DNA of 64,000 nt from Ferrimonas kyonanensis DSM 18153 (GTDB lineage: Bacteria > Pseudomonadota > Gammaproteobacteria > Enterobacterales > Shewanellaceae). Position numbers and translations under genes: made by a program. Below are positions 8,810-18,291 of this stretch, one piece after another (position 1 is the stretch's first letter; each line of letters begins with the position of its first letter). The notes beneath the pieces are model-generated. The model had not been told where the DNA came from. It saw nothing but the letters and a program-made list of their open reading frames with translations, and ran no database searches. The stretch covers positions 110,345 through 174,344 of the forward strand of contig NZ_KE384364.1 of NCBI RefSeq assembly GCF_000425405.1. Reading direction: 5' to 3'.

Positions 8810-9695
8810 GGACATTAGGAAACAGCTCGGCGGCGGCATCCCTATGGGTCAGCAGCCCCGCATGGTCGTAGTCTCGGCGAAAGCCCTGACTGCGGCCAAA
8901 CACCTGGTACTGAGCCTGTCCTGCCAAGCCGCACTCCTGCATCAGGTCATGCACATCTCTGGGATTGCCCAGGGCACGATCGCCGGCTCCGGCCGCAAAC
9001 CAGGTCACCGGCCAACGCCCCTGGCGTACCAGCGTTCGGGCCGCATCGCCGTAATCGAAGCCATCGCGCTCGTCCAGCCACTGGCGCTGGCTGATCCAGG
9101 GCAGCGAGTCCAGCAGGAACCGGGTTGACTGATCATCCATGCCGACCCGCAACCGTTGCAGCGGCAGGTAACCCAGCTTCTCCCCCAGCCAGGGGAACAA
9201 CCGTTTCCACGCCAGCTCGATCTTCAACAACCGCTCCGAACTCCAGCTGCGCACGGTACGCTTGGAGGCAAACAGCGACAGCGTCTGCACCTGGCGAAGC
9301 AATTGCGGGTAACGGGCCAGCGCGGCAATCATCAAGACCCCGCCCCAGGAGTGGCCCACCCAGTGCACCGCCCCGCCGTGGCGCTGATGCAGCCACTGCT
9401 GAACCAGGGGCAATTGTTCACTGATGATCTCGTACTGGCCATGGCTCTCTTTGTGAGCCAAGGGCGGGTGGGACAGGCCATGACCGTAGCAGTCCAGCAC
9501 GTACACCAGATAGCCCTGATCCGCCAGATAACAGCCCAGCCCCTTGCCTTTATCGCTGTAAAACACTCGGCCGTTGCTCATGGCGCCGTGCACCATCAAC
9601 ACCACCCCTTTGTGTGGCGACTGCGGGTTCAGCACCTTGAGGTGCAGGCGGCCGTTCCGATAGTTCAGATAGTCGGATCCCTGACTGTGTTGCAT
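8751..9695 (-). CDS. Alpha/beta-fold hydrolase
   Basis: A 314-aa protein with the alpha/beta hydrolase fold: an oxyanion HGAMS stretch near residue 36, nucleophile elbow GHSWGG with Ser116, and a late YDHAG segment that could supply the catalytic histidine. No signal peptide is visible. It could be a lipase-like serine esterase or other carboxyl-ester hydrolase; the substrate cannot be read from the sequence. It follows serB on the same strand after 55 nt and may be cotranscribed with it. Its last 59 nt overlap the convergent tandem-PilZ gene antiparallel. Confidence 0.8.
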   Translation of the reverse strand: MQHSQGSDYLNYRNGRLHLKVLNPQSPHKGVVLMVHGAMSNGRVFYSDKGKGLGCYLADQGYLVYVLDCYGHGLSHPPLAHKESHGQYEIISEQLPLVQQWLHQRHGGAVHWVGHSWGGVLMIAALARYPQLLRQVQTLSLFASKRTVRSWSSERLLKIELAWKRLFPWLGEKLGYLPLQRLRVGMDDQSTRFLLDSLPWISQRQWLDERDGFDYGDAARTLVRQGRWPVTWFAAGAGDRALGNPRDVHDLMQECGLAGQAQYQVFGRSQGFRRDYDHAGLLTHRDAAAELFPNVLSWLQQPQWAGDIAAETQG

Positions 9696-9750
9696 GACTC
9701 TCTACTGCTCATTGACTGCGAGGGCACTGATTAGACCAGAAAAACGTGAC

Positions 9751-10620
9751 CTAGATCAACATTGCCAGCACCGCATCCAGCCCAAGTTGGCTCAGATGGG
9801 CATCGGCGCGGGCCGCCACCGCCGGCTTGGCCCGAAAGCCGACGCCCAGTTTGGCGGTCTCCATCATCGGCAGATCGTTGGCCCCGTCCCCCAGTGCCAC
9901 CCACTGGCTCGGTTCGATGCCATACTGCTGCCCCAGTTGTTGCAGAATCAGCGCCTTGGTCTGGGCATCGACGATGGTGCCGGTCACCTCGCCGGTCAGG
10001 CGCCCGTCTTGCTCCTGCAGATCGTTGGCCTGAAAGTAATCCAGTTGCAACTGCGCCGCCAACACCGAGGCGATGCGATTAAAGCCGCCGGAAGCCAGTG
10101 CCACCCGCCAGCCCGCTTGTTGCAGGTGAGTCACCAGCGTCGTCAGCCCCGGGTTCAGCGGCAACTCGGCGGCAATCTCATCCAGTACCGATGCCGGTAT
10201 GCCTGCCAGTTTGGCCACCCGCTGACGCAAGCTCTGCTCAAACCCCAGTTCACCGCGCATGGCCGCTTCGGTGACAGCGCTGACCTCCTCGTAGACGCCA
10301 CCGGCGCGGGCGATCTCATCGATGCATTCGATATCGATAGCGGTGGAGTCCATGTCCATCAGCAACAAGCCGGGCCGGGCCAGCACCGGGCCATCGGTAG
10401 CCAGACACAACAGCTCGCCCTCAGCCACCTCGGGCAAAGAGGTCAATGGCTGTTGCAGCGGCCAGCGGGCGACCTGATAGCCGGCCACCTCACTGCGCCA
10501 GGCGTTCGCCAGCGACACCCCCTGGGGCAGTGAGCTGGCTTCCAGTGCGGCGACGCTGCGACAGATCAGCAGCAACTGCCAGGGGTGGCTGACGGGCGTA
10601 TGGCAATCGGGGCGACTCAT
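9751..10620 (-). CDS. serB: Phosphoserine phosphatase
   Basis: A 289-aa HAD-superfamily phosphatase that dephosphorylates O-phosphoserine, the last step of serine synthesis. The catalytic motif DMDST is at residues 89-93, followed by an SGGF motif and a late GDGANDLPM metal-binding motif. The first 80 residues form the variable N-terminal domain seen in enterobacterial SerB. It is divergent from ytjB, exactly as in E. coli, and is followed by an alpha/beta hydrolase gene. Confidence 0.95.
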   Translation of the reverse strand: MSRPDCHTPVSHPWQLLLICRSVAALEASSLPQGVSLANAWRSEVAGYQVARWPLQQPLTSLPEVAEGELLCLATDGPVLARPGLLLMDMDSTAIDIECIDEIARAGGVYEEVSAVTEAAMRGELGFEQSLRQRVAKLAGIPASVLDEIAAELPLNPGLTTLVTHLQQAGWRVALASGGFNRIASVLAAQLQLDYFQANDLQEQDGRLTGEVTGTIVDAQTKALILQQLGQQYGIEPSQWVALGDGANDLPMMETAKLGVGFRAKPAVAARADAHLSQLGLDAVLAMLI

Positions 10621-10726
10621 TAGACTTCCTTTCGCTTAGATTTTCAGGGAGATAACCTTGTCGGCTGTTATTTTTCAACCAGAGTGGTTAGGATCACAGA
10701 AGGATGAGCCGGTCGCAAGGACAACC

Positions 10727-11371
10727 ATGGCGGGAACGAATACCCACATAAAAATCAGTAATAAACGCCTGGTGGTCTGGCGGGTACTGCAGGTGATACT
10801 GGCGGTAACCCTGATGGTGGTCACCCTCAACCTGTGGCGCCATCATCAGCATCAGGGCCAGCAGCTACTGAACCAGCAGGCCGGTGAGCTGGCCACCCAG
10901 CTGGTGCAATACGCCGCCATCGGCGCCGCCCCGGCACTGGCCAAAGAGGACGACCAACAGCTGGACTGGTTGGTGCAGCAACTGATCAAGGATCCCCGGG
11001 TCCTGTCTGCCAGCATTTTCAGCGATGAAGGCCAGCGACTGGCGCAGGCCCAAAGCCTGTTTCCTGAGTCTCAACTACCGGAAGCGGAGCAGTTGGAAGC
11101 GGCGCTCAAGCGCTATACCCCCTTTGTAGCCACCATAGAGCAACCTACCGGCACCCTGGGGTTTATTCGCATTCGGGTCAACACCCAGCTGTTCTTCCTG
11201 GACAACCGCCGCCTGGACAGGGACCAGCAACGCCAGCAACCGCTGATGTTGTTGATGGCCGGCCTGGTGGGCTATCTGCTGGCCAAGTCGTTGTCGGCCA
11301 AGCGCGCCGCCATGAGCAGACTCAACAGACAAAAAAAAGCGGCCCCCAAAGGGCCGCCTTTATCTCGGTAA
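10727..11371 (+). CDS. ytjB: YtjB/AhpA-family membrane protein
   Basis: A 214-aa protein of the YtjB (Smp)/AhpA family, recognised by its position divergent from serB and its architecture. There is one membrane helix near the N-terminus (LQVILAVTLMVVTL), a periplasmic domain of about 130 residues, and a second hydrophobic segment (PLMLLMAGLVGYLLA) before a basic tail. Function is poorly defined. The ATG at 10727 has AAGGA 5 nt upstream and is preferred over an in-frame start at 10658. Its last codons run through the terminator of the convergent deo operon, giving a Lys/Ala/Pro/Gly-rich tail. Confidence 0.75.
   Translation: MAGTNTHIKISNKRLVVWRVLQVILAVTLMVVTLNLWRHHQHQGQQLLNQQAGELATQLVQYAAIGAAPALAKEDDQQLDWLVQQLIKDPRVLSASIFSDEGQRLAQAQSLFPESQLPEAEQLEAALKRYTPFVATIEQPTGTLGFIRIRVNTQLFFLDNRRLDRDQQRQQPLMLLMAGLVGYLLAKSLSAKRAAMSRLNRQKKAAPKGPPLSR
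11331..11357 (-). terminator. deoD: Intrinsic terminator of the deo operon, inside the ytjB 3' end
   Basis: Read on the minus strand, a 7-bp GC stem (GCGGCCC / GGGCCGC) with a 5-nt loop is followed by eight T residues, 27 nt after the deoD stop. The same DNA encodes the last residues of convergent ytjB. Confidence 0.9.
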
Positions 11372-11383
11372 ACTCAGGCTGAG

Positions 11384-12088
11384 TTACAGCAGAGAGTCCA
11401 GAGTCATCACGATCATGTCGTTGAAGGTGTTCTGACGCTCTTCAGAGGTCGTCGCTTCACCGGTACGGATGTGGTCAGATACGGTCACTACGCACAGAGC
11501 GTTGGCGCCGAATTCAGCCGCAACGCCGTACAGGCCAGCCGCTTCCATCTCTACGCCCAGGACGTTCATCTTTTCCATCACGTCGAACATCTCTGGATCC
11601 GGCGTGTAGAACAGGTCCGCAGAGTAAACATTACCGATCTTAACCGGAATGTTGGACGCTTCGGCAGACTTCACTACGTTGGCCAGCAGGCCGTAGTCCG
11701 CGATGGCGGCGAAATCGTAGCCCTTGAAACGGGTACGGTTTACGCCGGAATCGGTGCAGGCACCCATACCGATGATCACGTCACGAACTTTAACGTCGGT
11801 GCTCACGGCACCACAGCTGCCTACGCGGATGATGTTCTTCACACCGTACTCGGTGATCAGCTCTTTGGCGTAGATGGAGCAAGATGGGATGCCCATGCCG
11901 GAACCCATAACGGACACTTTCTTGCCCTTGTAGGTACCGGTGAAACCCAGCATGTTACGTACGTCAGTCACCTGCTCGACGTTTTCCAGGAAGGTTTCGG
12001 CGATGTACTTAGCGCGCAGAGGATCCCCTGGGAACAGTACGGTTTCGGCGAAAGCGCCGGCTGGTGCATTAATGTGCGGAGTTGCCAT
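11384..12088 (-). CDS. deoD: Purine nucleoside phosphorylase DeoD-type
   Basis: A 234-aa hexameric (low-molecular-weight type) purine nucleoside phosphorylase that cleaves purine (deoxy)ribonucleosides with phosphate to base plus (deoxy)ribose-1-phosphate. The start MATPHINA, the [11 protein letters not shown] phosphate-binding stretch, [10 protein letters not shown] and the [13 protein letters not shown] nucleoside-binding motif match DeoD. It is the last gene of the deoC-deoA-deoB-deoD operon, 28 nt after deoB, and its ribose-1-phosphate product is the DeoB substrate. Confidence 0.97.
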   Translation of the reverse strand: MATPHINAPAGAFAETVLFPGDPLRAKYIAETFLENVEQVTDVRNMLGFTGTYKGKKVSVMGSGMGIPSCSIYAKELITEYGVKNIIRVGSCGAVSTDVKVRDVIIGMGACTDSGVNRTRFKGYDFAAIADYGLLANVVKSAEASNIPVKIGNVYSADLFYTPDPEMFDVMEKMNVLGVEMEAAGLYGVAAEFGANALCVVTVSDHIRTGEATTSEERQNTFNDMIVMTLDSLL

Positions 12089-12116
12089 TATTATTGACCC
12101 CTTGTTATTTCATCAG

Positions 12117-13334
12117 TTAATTCAGGAAAGACTTACCGTAGTCCATCGGTTCCAGCCCAAGATAGCTGGCAATGGACTGGCCGATATCGGCGAACGATTC
12201 GCGGTGGCCCAGAGAACCGGGCTTCACTGGCTTACCAAACGCCAGCACAGGCACGTGCTCGCGAGTGTGATCGGTGCCGGTCCAGGTTGGATCGCAACCG
12301 TGATCGGCAGTCACCAGTACCACGTCTTCATCGCCCAGTTTTTCAATCAGTTCTGGCAGACGCTTATCGAAATACTCCAGGGCATTGGCGTAACCATTAA
12401 CGTCACGACGATGGCCGTAGGAGGAGTCGAAATCCACAAAGTTGGTGAACACAATGGTGTTATCACCGGCTTCGTCTACCTGCTCGAGGGTGCGATCCCA
12501 AAGCGCTTCCAGGCCAGTGCCCTTCACCTTTTTGGTGATGCCGCAGTTGGCGTAGATGTCGGCAATTTTGCCCACAGACACCACCTGGCCTCCGGCCGCC
12601 TTGTGCTTGTCCAGCACGGTCGGCGCTGGCGGCTCAATGGCGTAGTCGGCCCGGTTACCGGTACGGGCAAAATCAGCGGCGCCAGCTCCCACAAATGGAC
12701 GAGCGATTACTCGACCAATGGTGTAGGGCTCCAACTCCTCGCGGGCGATTTTACACAGCTCGTACAGACGCTCAAGACCAAAGGTCTCTTCGTGGCAGGC
12801 AATTTGGAACACGCTGTCGGCGGAGGTGTAGAAGATCGGCATACCGGTACGCATGTGTTCTTCACCAAGCTGTTCCAGAATGGCGGTGCCCGAGGCGTGA
12901 CAGTTACCCAGGAAACCGTCCAGACCGGCACGTTCCAGGATCTTATCGGTCAGCTCTTTCGGGAAGCTGTTCTCTTTGTCGTGGAAATAGCCCCACTCGT
13001 AAAGAACCGGCACACCGGCCATCTCCCAGTGACCACTGGGAGTGTCTTTTCCCGATGACAGTTCGGAGCAGTAACCGTAAGCGCCGGTGACGGTGGCATC
13101 CAGGTTCATGCCCGCAGGCACTTCACCGGTGCTTTCCTTGGCAGCGTGCACCAGGCCCCAGTTGGCCAGGTTTGGCAATGCCAGTGCGCCGGAACGGCCC
13201 ACTTCGGCCTTGCCATCGGCACACTCTTTGGCGATGTGACCAAAGGTGTCGGCACCGACGTCACCGAACTTGTCGGCATCCCCTGCGGCACCAATGCCGA
13301 AGGAGTCCATCATCAGGATAAATACGCGTTTCAT
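12117..13334 (-). CDS. deoB: Phosphopentomutase
   Basis: A 405-aa alkaline-phosphatase-superfamily enzyme that interconverts (deoxy)ribose-1-phosphate and -5-phosphate, linking DeoD and DeoA to DeoC. Family markers are the N-terminal MDSFGIG metal/phosphate site, [13 protein letters not shown], and the C-terminal [19 protein letters not shown] metal ligands. The length matches E. coli DeoB (407 aa). It lies 13 nt after deoA, consistent with one transcript. Confidence 0.97.
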   Translation of the reverse strand: MKRVFILMMDSFGIGAAGDADKFGDVGADTFGHIAKECADGKAEVGRSGALALPNLANWGLVHAAKESTGEVPAGMNLDATVTGAYGYCSELSSGKDTPSGHWEMAGVPVLYEWGYFHDKENSFPKELTDKILERAGLDGFLGNCHASGTAILEQLGEEHMRTGMPIFYTSADSVFQIACHEETFGLERLYELCKIAREELEPYTIGRVIARPFVGAGAADFARTGNRADYAIEPPAPTVLDKHKAAGGQVVSVGKIADIYANCGITKKVKGTGLEALWDRTLEQVDEAGDNTIVFTNFVDFDSSYGHRRDVNGYANALEYFDKRLPELIEKLGDEDVVLVTADHGCDPTWTGTDHTREHVPVLAFGKPVKPGSLGHRESFADIGQSIASYLGLEPMDYGKSFLN

Positions 13335-13347
13335 CTACTTTTTCTCC

Positions 13348-14670
13348 TTAGCTGCCGCGAATGGTCTCGTACACATCCGGAGTGGCCTCGTAAGACTCAC
13401 CCAGAGTAACGGACTGGCGCAAGGCGGCCTCCGCTTCCAGGAACTGAGCGTCATCCTGAGCATGAACCATGGCGATAGGCGTGCTGCTATCGAGAGTTTG
13501 ACCCAGAGAGATGATGTTGCTCAGACCCACGGCGTAATCGATGCCATCGGTTGGCAGGCGACGACCGCCTCCCAGACCGACAACGGCCAGACCCATGGCC
13601 CGGGCATCCATCGCAGTGACAATGCCACTGTGTTCAGCATAGACGGGACGGATAATCTGTGCCTGAGGCAGGTGAACATCCATCTTGGTAATGAAGTCGG
13701 TAGGACCACCCAGGCCGGCCACCATCTTACCGAAGATCTCTGCCGCCTTACCGCTGTCCAGCGCCTGCTGCAGCTTGGCACGGGCATCGGTGGTATCGGT
13801 CGCCAGTTTGCCCTGGACCAGCAGCTCAGCCGAGAGCGCCATGGTCACTTCGTGCAAACGTGGGTTGCGATATTCACCGGTGAGGTAACGCACCGCTTCA
13901 CGAACTTCAACCGCATTACCGGCACTGCTGGCCAGAGTTTGGTTCATGTCGGTCAGCAATGCAGAGGTGGCGACACCGGCGCCGTTAGAAACGTCGACGA
14001 TGCTCTTGGCAAGATCCTTAGACGCCTCATAGGTTGGCATAAAGGCGCCGGAACCGACTTTCACGTCCATTACCAGTGCGTCCAGGCCACAGGCCAGCTT
14101 CTTGGAAAGAATGGAAGCGGTAATGGCGGCGATGGACTCCACGGTAGCGGTAACGTCGCGAATGGAGTAGAAGCGCTTGTCGGCGGGTGCCAGGTCACCG
14201 GTCTGACCGATGATGGCGACGCCGGCTTCTTTTACAACCTTGCCGAAGGTGTCGTTGGTCGGAGTGATGTTGTAGCCAGGAATGGACTCCAGTTTATCCA
14301 GAGTACCGCCGGTGTGGCCCAGGCCACGACCAGAAATCATTGGAACATAACCACCACAGGCGGCGATCATGGGGCCAAGCATCAGCGAGACCACGTCACC
14401 CACACCACCGGTGGAGTGCTTATCGATAACCGGGCCATCGAAATTATGGCCGTCCCAATTCAGGACCATACCGGAATCGCGCATCGCCTTGGTCAGCGCA
14501 ATGCGCTCATCCATCGGCATGTCTTTGAAGTAGATTGCCATGGCAAACGCCGCAATCTGACCTTCGCTGATGCTGTTGTCGGTAATCCCCTGGACGAAAA
14601 AACGGATCTCCTGCTCGCTGAGCGGCTCGCCGTTACGTTTTTTACGGATAATCTCTTGAGGTAGAAACAT
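13348..14670 (-). CDS. deoA: Thymidine phosphorylase
   Basis: A 440-aa homologue of E. coli DeoA (440 aa), which phosphorolyses thymidine and deoxyuridine to base and deoxyribose-1-phosphate. The phosphate-binding KHSTGGVGD motif and [16 protein letters not shown] signature are intact. The start [11 protein letters not shown] has GGAGG 6 nt upstream; a frame extension of six codons lacks a better site. A perfect 12-bp hairpin lies just upstream of that ribosome-binding site. Confidence 0.97.
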   Translation of the reverse strand: MFLPQEIIRKKRNGEPLSEQEIRFFVQGITDNSISEGQIAAFAMAIYFKDMPMDERIALTKAMRDSGMVLNWDGHNFDGPVIDKHSTGGVGDVVSLMLGPMIAACGGYVPMISGRGLGHTGGTLDKLESIPGYNITPTNDTFGKVVKEAGVAIIGQTGDLAPADKRFYSIRDVTATVESIAAITASILSKKLACGLDALVMDVKVGSGAFMPTYEASKDLAKSIVDVSNGAGVATSALLTDMNQTLASSAGNAVEVREAVRYLTGEYRNPRLHEVTMALSAELLVQGKLATDTTDARAKLQQALDSGKAAEIFGKMVAGLGGPTDFITKMDVHLPQAQIIRPVYAEHSGIVTAMDARAMGLAVVGLGGGRRLPTDGIDYAVGLSNIISLGQTLDSSTPIAMVHAQDDAQFLEAEAALRQSVTLGESYEATPDVYETIRGS

Positions 14671-14686
14671 CCTTTGCCTCCGGTGC

Positions 14687-14713
14687 ATGTCGATGCCCGA
14701 GGGGCATCGACAT
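14687..14713 (-). other. Perfect 12-bp hairpin between deoC and deoA
   Basis: ATGTCGATGCCC and GGGCATCGACAT pair perfectly around a 3-nt loop, ending about 5 nt before the deoA Shine-Dalgarno. No U-run follows on the minus strand, so it is more likely an mRNA-processing or stabilising hairpin, or a protein site, than a terminator. Confidence 0.7.
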
Positions 14714-14836
14714 CATCTTATTTTTGAGATGGATTCGAATCGGTTGTGTCGTAAACTTACTAAAGCTGACTCAATAGTAGACAAGCTTTTGGCAAGTTCC
14801 GGCGATCCGGATCACAAATATCAACGCAGATGTAGA

Positions 14837-15607
14837 TTAGTAACCTTTAGAATCGGCAGGTGCGTCGGCCAGTTCCAAGGTGTGCAGCAAGCTGTTCAGC
14901 AGGCTGGAAGCACCGAAGCGGAAGGTACGGGCAGAGGTCCAGTCGTCACCCAGGATGCTGGCAGCCAGATCCAGGTACTCACCGGCTTGCTCGGCGTTGC
15001 GAACACCACCAGCAGGCTTGAAGCCAATCTTGGTGTTCTTCTCTTTGATCACGGTCATCATGATGCGAGCGGCTTCCAGAGTCGCGTTCACAGGCACTTT
15101 ACCGGTAGAGGTCTTGATGAAGTCGGCACCGGCATCGATGGAGATCTCAGATGCCTTACGGATCAGGGCTTCCTCTTCCAGTACACCGGTTTCGATGATC
15201 ACTTTCAGCAGCACATCGCCACAGGCTTCTTTACAGGCTTTCACCAGATCGAAGCCGACCTGCTCGTTGCCATCCATCAGGGCACGGTATGGGAATACCA
15301 CGTCCACTTCATCGGCGCCATAGGCGACGGCCGCTTTGGTTTCAGCTACCGCGATGGCGATGTCATCGTTGCCGTGAGGGAAGTTGGTTACCGTGGCAAT
15401 CTGGACGCCTTCGGCACCGATTTCACGCAGGGTCTTACGGGCAATGGGGATGAAGCGGGGGTAGATGCAGATGGCAGCGGTATTGCCAGCCGCGGTCTTG
15501 GCGTTGTGACACAGATCGATCACTTTCTGATCGGTGTCATCATCGTTCAAGGTGGTCAGGTCCATCAGTTGAAGTGCACGTTGTGCAATCGCTTTAATAT
15601 CACTCAT
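14837..15607 (-). CDS. deoC: Deoxyribose-phosphate aldolase
   Basis: A 256-aa class I aldolase that splits deoxyribose-5-phosphate to acetaldehyde and glyceraldehyde-3-phosphate, the exit of deoxynucleoside catabolism into glycolysis. The Schiff-base lysine lies in the [10 protein letters not shown] motif, and the second active-site lysine lies in the [11 protein letters not shown] motif. The length is the same as in E. coli DeoC (259 aa) within a few residues. It is the first gene of the deo operon, separated from deoA by 166 nt that includes a strong hairpin. Confidence 0.97.
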   Translation of the reverse strand: MSDIKAIAQRALQLMDLTTLNDDDTDQKVIDLCHNAKTAAGNTAAICIYPRFIPIARKTLREIGAEGVQIATVTNFPHGNDDIAIAVAETKAAVAYGADEVDVVFPYRALMDGNEQVGFDLVKACKEACGDVLLKVIIETGVLEEEALIRKASEISIDAGADFIKTSTGKVPVNATLEAARIMMTVIKEKNTKIGFKPAGGVRNAEQAGEYLDLAASILGDDWTSARTFRFGASSLLNSLLHTLELADAPADSKGY

Positions 15608-15979
15608 GGTGAGTCTCCCAGATCTAAATTTAACTAAAAGCAGTATAGAAAAAGATTGGTCACTCGCACGTGGCTAAAGATGATCATAAAACCTATTAAT
15701 GGCAGGCAGAGATACATGAGGTATCTTAGCGCAGGAGGTTACCGCTCACATGCCGTGACGCGGACTTGGTTCCCTGAAGAATCGAAAGAGCGACCTTGGT
15801 CGACCCTTGGGCGAAAAATCCATTTTCCCGCAGTAACAAATTCAACAACGGCAGCATCATGGCAGCAGTGGATGCAGATTACAACCGCCTTCGGCAGGAA
15901 ATGTTGATTTATTACTAACAAAATCGTGACTGAACGCCAACGCCAGCCGAGGGACGGTGACTGACGGCGAAATTCAGAC
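15608..15979 (-). promoter_or_regulatory. deoC: deo operon upstream region
   Basis: This 370-nt interval between deoC and tsx holds a -10-like TATACT (15642-15647, minus) with no good -35, suggesting activator dependence. It also holds a perfect AGATAC-N5-GTATCT inverted repeat (15710-15726) that could be an operator. I found no clear CytR, DeoR or CRP site and no credible gene; an 80-codon open frame on the minus strand has no family resemblance or ribosome-binding site. Confidence 0.35.
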
Positions 15980-16012
15980 AAAAAAAAGCCCCGAGTTCGA
16001 AGACTCGAGGCT
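15980..16012 (-). terminator. tsx: Intrinsic terminator of tsx
   Basis: Minus-strand stem AGCCTCGAGT / ACTCGGGGCT (one G-T pair, 6-nt loop) followed by seven or eight T residues, 16 nt after the tsx stop. Confidence 0.9.
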
Positions 16013-16027
16013 CATTTTCAGCGTAAC

Positions 16028-16858
16028 TTAGAACTTGTAAGTTATCGCGAAGTAGTGACCGAAGCCAGTGGTGTCTTGCAGTACACCGTTTGGACGGTCA
16101 CCGTCTTCAACAAGCGCCATGTTGATGAAGTACTTCAGGCCATAACCGGCAGCAAAACGGTCAGAGTGCCAGTAGATGCCGTGGAAAGATTCCAGAGAGT
16201 GGTTAGCGTAACCTTCTTGATCATCAATTTCGTCAGCGCCGAATTTGAAGTCGTTGTAACCCTGGTAGGAGATGAAGCTACCGTTGTCGAAGAAGTAGAA
16301 AGGCTTGAACCAGTTGAAGGAGACCATGTAGCCGTCCCAAGAACTTTCGTTGTCAGCGCCGTAGTTCTCATCAACGTAGCGAGCGTAGAAGTTCAGGCCA
16401 ACTTTACCGAACCATGGAACCATGATATCGGAACCCACACCCCAGTAGGTATCAACCAGAGCGCTGTCACCAACGTTCAGTACGTTCGCCAGGTAAACCT
16501 CTTGAACTGGACCAAAAGACAGGTCTTTACCGGTCAGGGCGTCCAGAGACATACGAGGGGCCAGCTTCATGAACATGTTATCGCTGTTGTCACGATCATC
16601 GCCGTCAATACCCAGTACGTCGAAGTAATCAACGTAGCCGTACAAATCGAAGATGCCGGAACGACCGCCGAATTCGAATTCCAGGTAAGTGGTGTCTTGA
16701 GCACCGTATGGGATGCGAGCATCCACAGACTGCATCAGGTTAAACTGCATCCACTTGTAGTCGTTCTTGTGGATATCGCCGTCAGAGTAATCGGCAGCGA
16801 AAGCGTTCAGTGAGAGGGCAGCCAGAGCCGCACCAGCCAATACTTTTTTCATCATCAA
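16028..16858 (-). CDS. tsx: Nucleoside-specific outer-membrane channel, Tsx family
   Basis: A 276-aa precursor with a signal peptide (MMMKKVLAGAALAALSLNAFA, cleaved before ADYSD) and a beta-barrel pattern ending in the aromatic C-terminus YKF. The sequence follows the Tsx/OmpK channel family: an early DIHKNDYKWMQFN stretch, EFEFGGRSGIFDLYGYVD, and a C-terminal GFGHYFAITYKF. It would admit nucleosides into the periplasm for NupC. It lies next to deoC and has its own terminator and promoter. The start could be any of three consecutive Met codons. The symbol is by family resemblance. Confidence 0.85.
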   Translation of the reverse strand: MMMKKVLAGAALAALSLNAFAADYSDGDIHKNDYKWMQFNLMQSVDARIPYGAQDTTYLEFEFGGRSGIFDLYGYVDYFDVLGIDGDDRDNSDNMFMKLAPRMSLDALTGKDLSFGPVQEVYLANVLNVGDSALVDTYWGVGSDIMVPWFGKVGLNFYARYVDENYGADNESSWDGYMVSFNWFKPFYFFDNGSFISYQGYNDFKFGADEIDDQEGYANHSLESFHGIYWHSDRFAAGYGLKYFINMALVEDGDRPNGVLQDTTGFGHYFAITYKF

Positions 16859-16861
16859 CCC

Positions 16862-16875
16862 CTGTATTAATACAG
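16862..16875. other. 14-bp perfect palindrome at the tsx ribosome-binding site
   Basis: CTGTATTAATACAG abuts the AGGGG Shine-Dalgarno of tsx. It resembles a LexA box but has 6 rather than 8 bases between CTGT and ACAG. It may be an operator or a small hairpin affecting translation. Confidence 0.6.
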
Positions 16876-16916
16876 ATTATTAAATATTGTTTTCCAACAT
16901 CCTTGGAACAGGGCGC

Positions 16917-16944
16917 ATTTTATCCGACCCACCCACAGGCACAA
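16917..16944 (-). promoter_or_regulatory. tsx: Candidate sigma-70 promoter of tsx
   Basis: On the minus strand, TTGTGC (16939-16944), a 16-nt spacer and TAAAAT (16917-16922). The predicted transcript start near 16910 gives a leader of about 50 nt. Confidence 0.45.
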
Positions 16945-16993
16945 TCACTAGCTACACGTTTCCGGTTAAAAGAAAGTAGAAATATCAAAAAGC

Positions 16994-17009
16994 GTGATCC
17001 AGATAACAC
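16994..17009 (-). promoter_or_regulatory. Candidate CRP site upstream of tsx
   Basis: CGTGA-N6-TAACA matches 8 of 10 positions of TGTGA-N6-TCACA. Its centre lies about 91 nt upstream of the predicted tsx start point, a helical phase used by class I CRP activation. Nucleoside uptake genes are commonly CRP-controlled. Confidence 0.4.
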
Positions 17010-17436
17010 TTCGACGGCAACTTAATAGACTTTTTGACATACTGTCGTAACGAACCCCCGCATTTCATCAATATTCCAGTTTAGTTGTAAAATTACATAA
17101 TGAATTGTGATTAGATTACTTATTGAACGATTTATGATCTAATGTCACTAAAAAGCCGATCAAAATGAAAACAATCAACACACGAAGATAATTCGGAAGA
17201 AAAACCCGGTTTCCAATCCGAAGGATGATAAGTTGAAAATTAGATACCAATTTGTGGCTATTTTTTAGTCTCAGCCATCGTCCTCAGCGCTCAATTGATC
17301 CCGTCACCGAAGGCCGCGGCGGCAATTAACTCTGGCACTCTCGCCTCTAACCAGCTCAACAGCTCCGACCACCAAGCCCATTTCCCACCCAGTCAGTAGT
17401 AAAATGTCTACAAATTGTTCAGCCGCGGAAACGGCC
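17010..17436. other. AT-rich intergenic stretch between tsx and the OmpK-like gene
   Basis: No credible gene, tRNA or repeat was found. Positions 17030-17270 are conspicuously AT-rich compared with the flanks, and a weak CRP-like TGTGA half-site occurs at 17106-17110. The remainder up to the terminator shows nothing I can interpret. Confidence 0.5.
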
Positions 17437-17462
17437 ATAAAAAAACGCCCTCAACGGGGCGT
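17437..17462 (-). terminator. Intrinsic terminator of the OmpK-like gene
   Basis: On the minus strand, CGCCCC and GGGCG pair around a short loop and are followed by at least seven T residues, 20 nt after the stop codon. Confidence 0.9.
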
Positions 17463-17481
17463 GTTCAACTGTGCCATCACC

Positions 17482-18291
17482 TCAGAAGTTGTACCGCAAG
17501 CTGTAGATAATGGCGTCGTGGTAGGCGGCGGTACCGAGCTTATTGTCGGCGTAGCGATACTGCAGGCCACCGGTCAGGTTGTTGGGCAGGTGCCACCACA
17601 GGGCCACGGCCCCGTTCCAGCCTACCGACGCCAACTGGTACTGGGTGCCGTTGCTGCGGAACTGATCATCGCGGGCAAACTCAGTTTCATGCCAGTTGGT
17701 GACCGAAAACTTCTGCTCGCCGATGGCAAAGTCGTAGCCGAGCACCCACCCCAGCATACCGCCATTCCAGCCTGAGCCGGCAAACGACTGCTGCTCATAG
17801 TGGCCGCCAATAAATGGCTTAAACCACAGGCCGAAGTCGGTGAACACGTCGTAACTGACCCCCAGCACCAGGTTCTGGTCAAAGAAGCCACTGGAGGACT
17901 CGGTGAAGCTGTAGAGGTGGCCGTAGGCATTCCAGTTACTGCTGCCCAGGTTGTAGGCCAGGGTGCCTTTGGCAGCGATACGAAAGCCATCGGTGGCAAA
18001 GGCCTCATCGGAGAACTGGCCATCGTTGGAGTTGGTGGGATTTTCGAAATCGATAAAGCCGTAGACGTCACCCCAGTCAAACCCGGCGCCGCCCTCCAGC
18101 TCGATGTAGAAGAAGTCCTCTTTGGGCCCACCGCGCCCGCCAATGTCGGGATTGGTGCGGTCCTCGGCCTTATCGGTCCAGTCCAGATAGTTGATGGACA
18201 GATCCATAAAACCATAAAACTGCTCTGCCGCCACCGGCAGAGTCATCAGCCCCGCTGACAACACCGTCGTTGCTATTGCTACTTTCATCAT
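17482..18291 (-). CDS. OmpK/Tsx-family outer-membrane channel
   Basis: A 269-aa precursor with a cleavable signal peptide (MMKVAIATTVLSAGLMTLPVAA) and a beta-barrel ending in Phe (YSLRYNF). Stretches such as FYGFMDLSINYLDW, GDVYGFIDFENPT and GVSYDVFTDFGLWFKPFIG follow the OmpK/Tsx nucleoside-channel superfamily more than classical porins. It is divergent in sequence from the neighbouring Tsx-like protein, so it is an old paralogue rather than a recent duplication. It is monocistronic, with its own terminator. The substrate is inferred to be nucleosides from family and location. Confidence 0.8.
   Translation of the reverse strand: MMKVAIATTVLSAGLMTLPVAAEQFYGFMDLSINYLDWTDKAEDRTNPDIGGRGGPKEDFFYIELEGGAGFDWGDVYGFIDFENPTNSNDGQFSDEAFATDGFRIAAKGTLAYNLGSSNWNAYGHLYSFTESSSGFFDQNLVLGVSYDVFTDFGLWFKPFIGGHYEQQSFAGSGWNGGMLGWVLGYDFAIGEQKFSVTNWHETEFARDDQFRSNGTQYQLASVGWNGAVALWWHLPNNLTGGLQYRYADNKLGTAAYHDAIIYSLRYNF

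Noticed and set aside
15739-15981. 80-codon minus-strand open frame between tsx and deoC
   Set aside because: No ribosome-binding site or family resemblance, and it overlaps the deo upstream region.
16862-16875. LexA box at tsx
   Set aside because: CTGT and ACAG are 6 nt apart instead of 8.
17106-17121. Second CRP site upstream of tsx
   Set aside because: Only the TGTGA half matches; the other half (TACTT) is poor.
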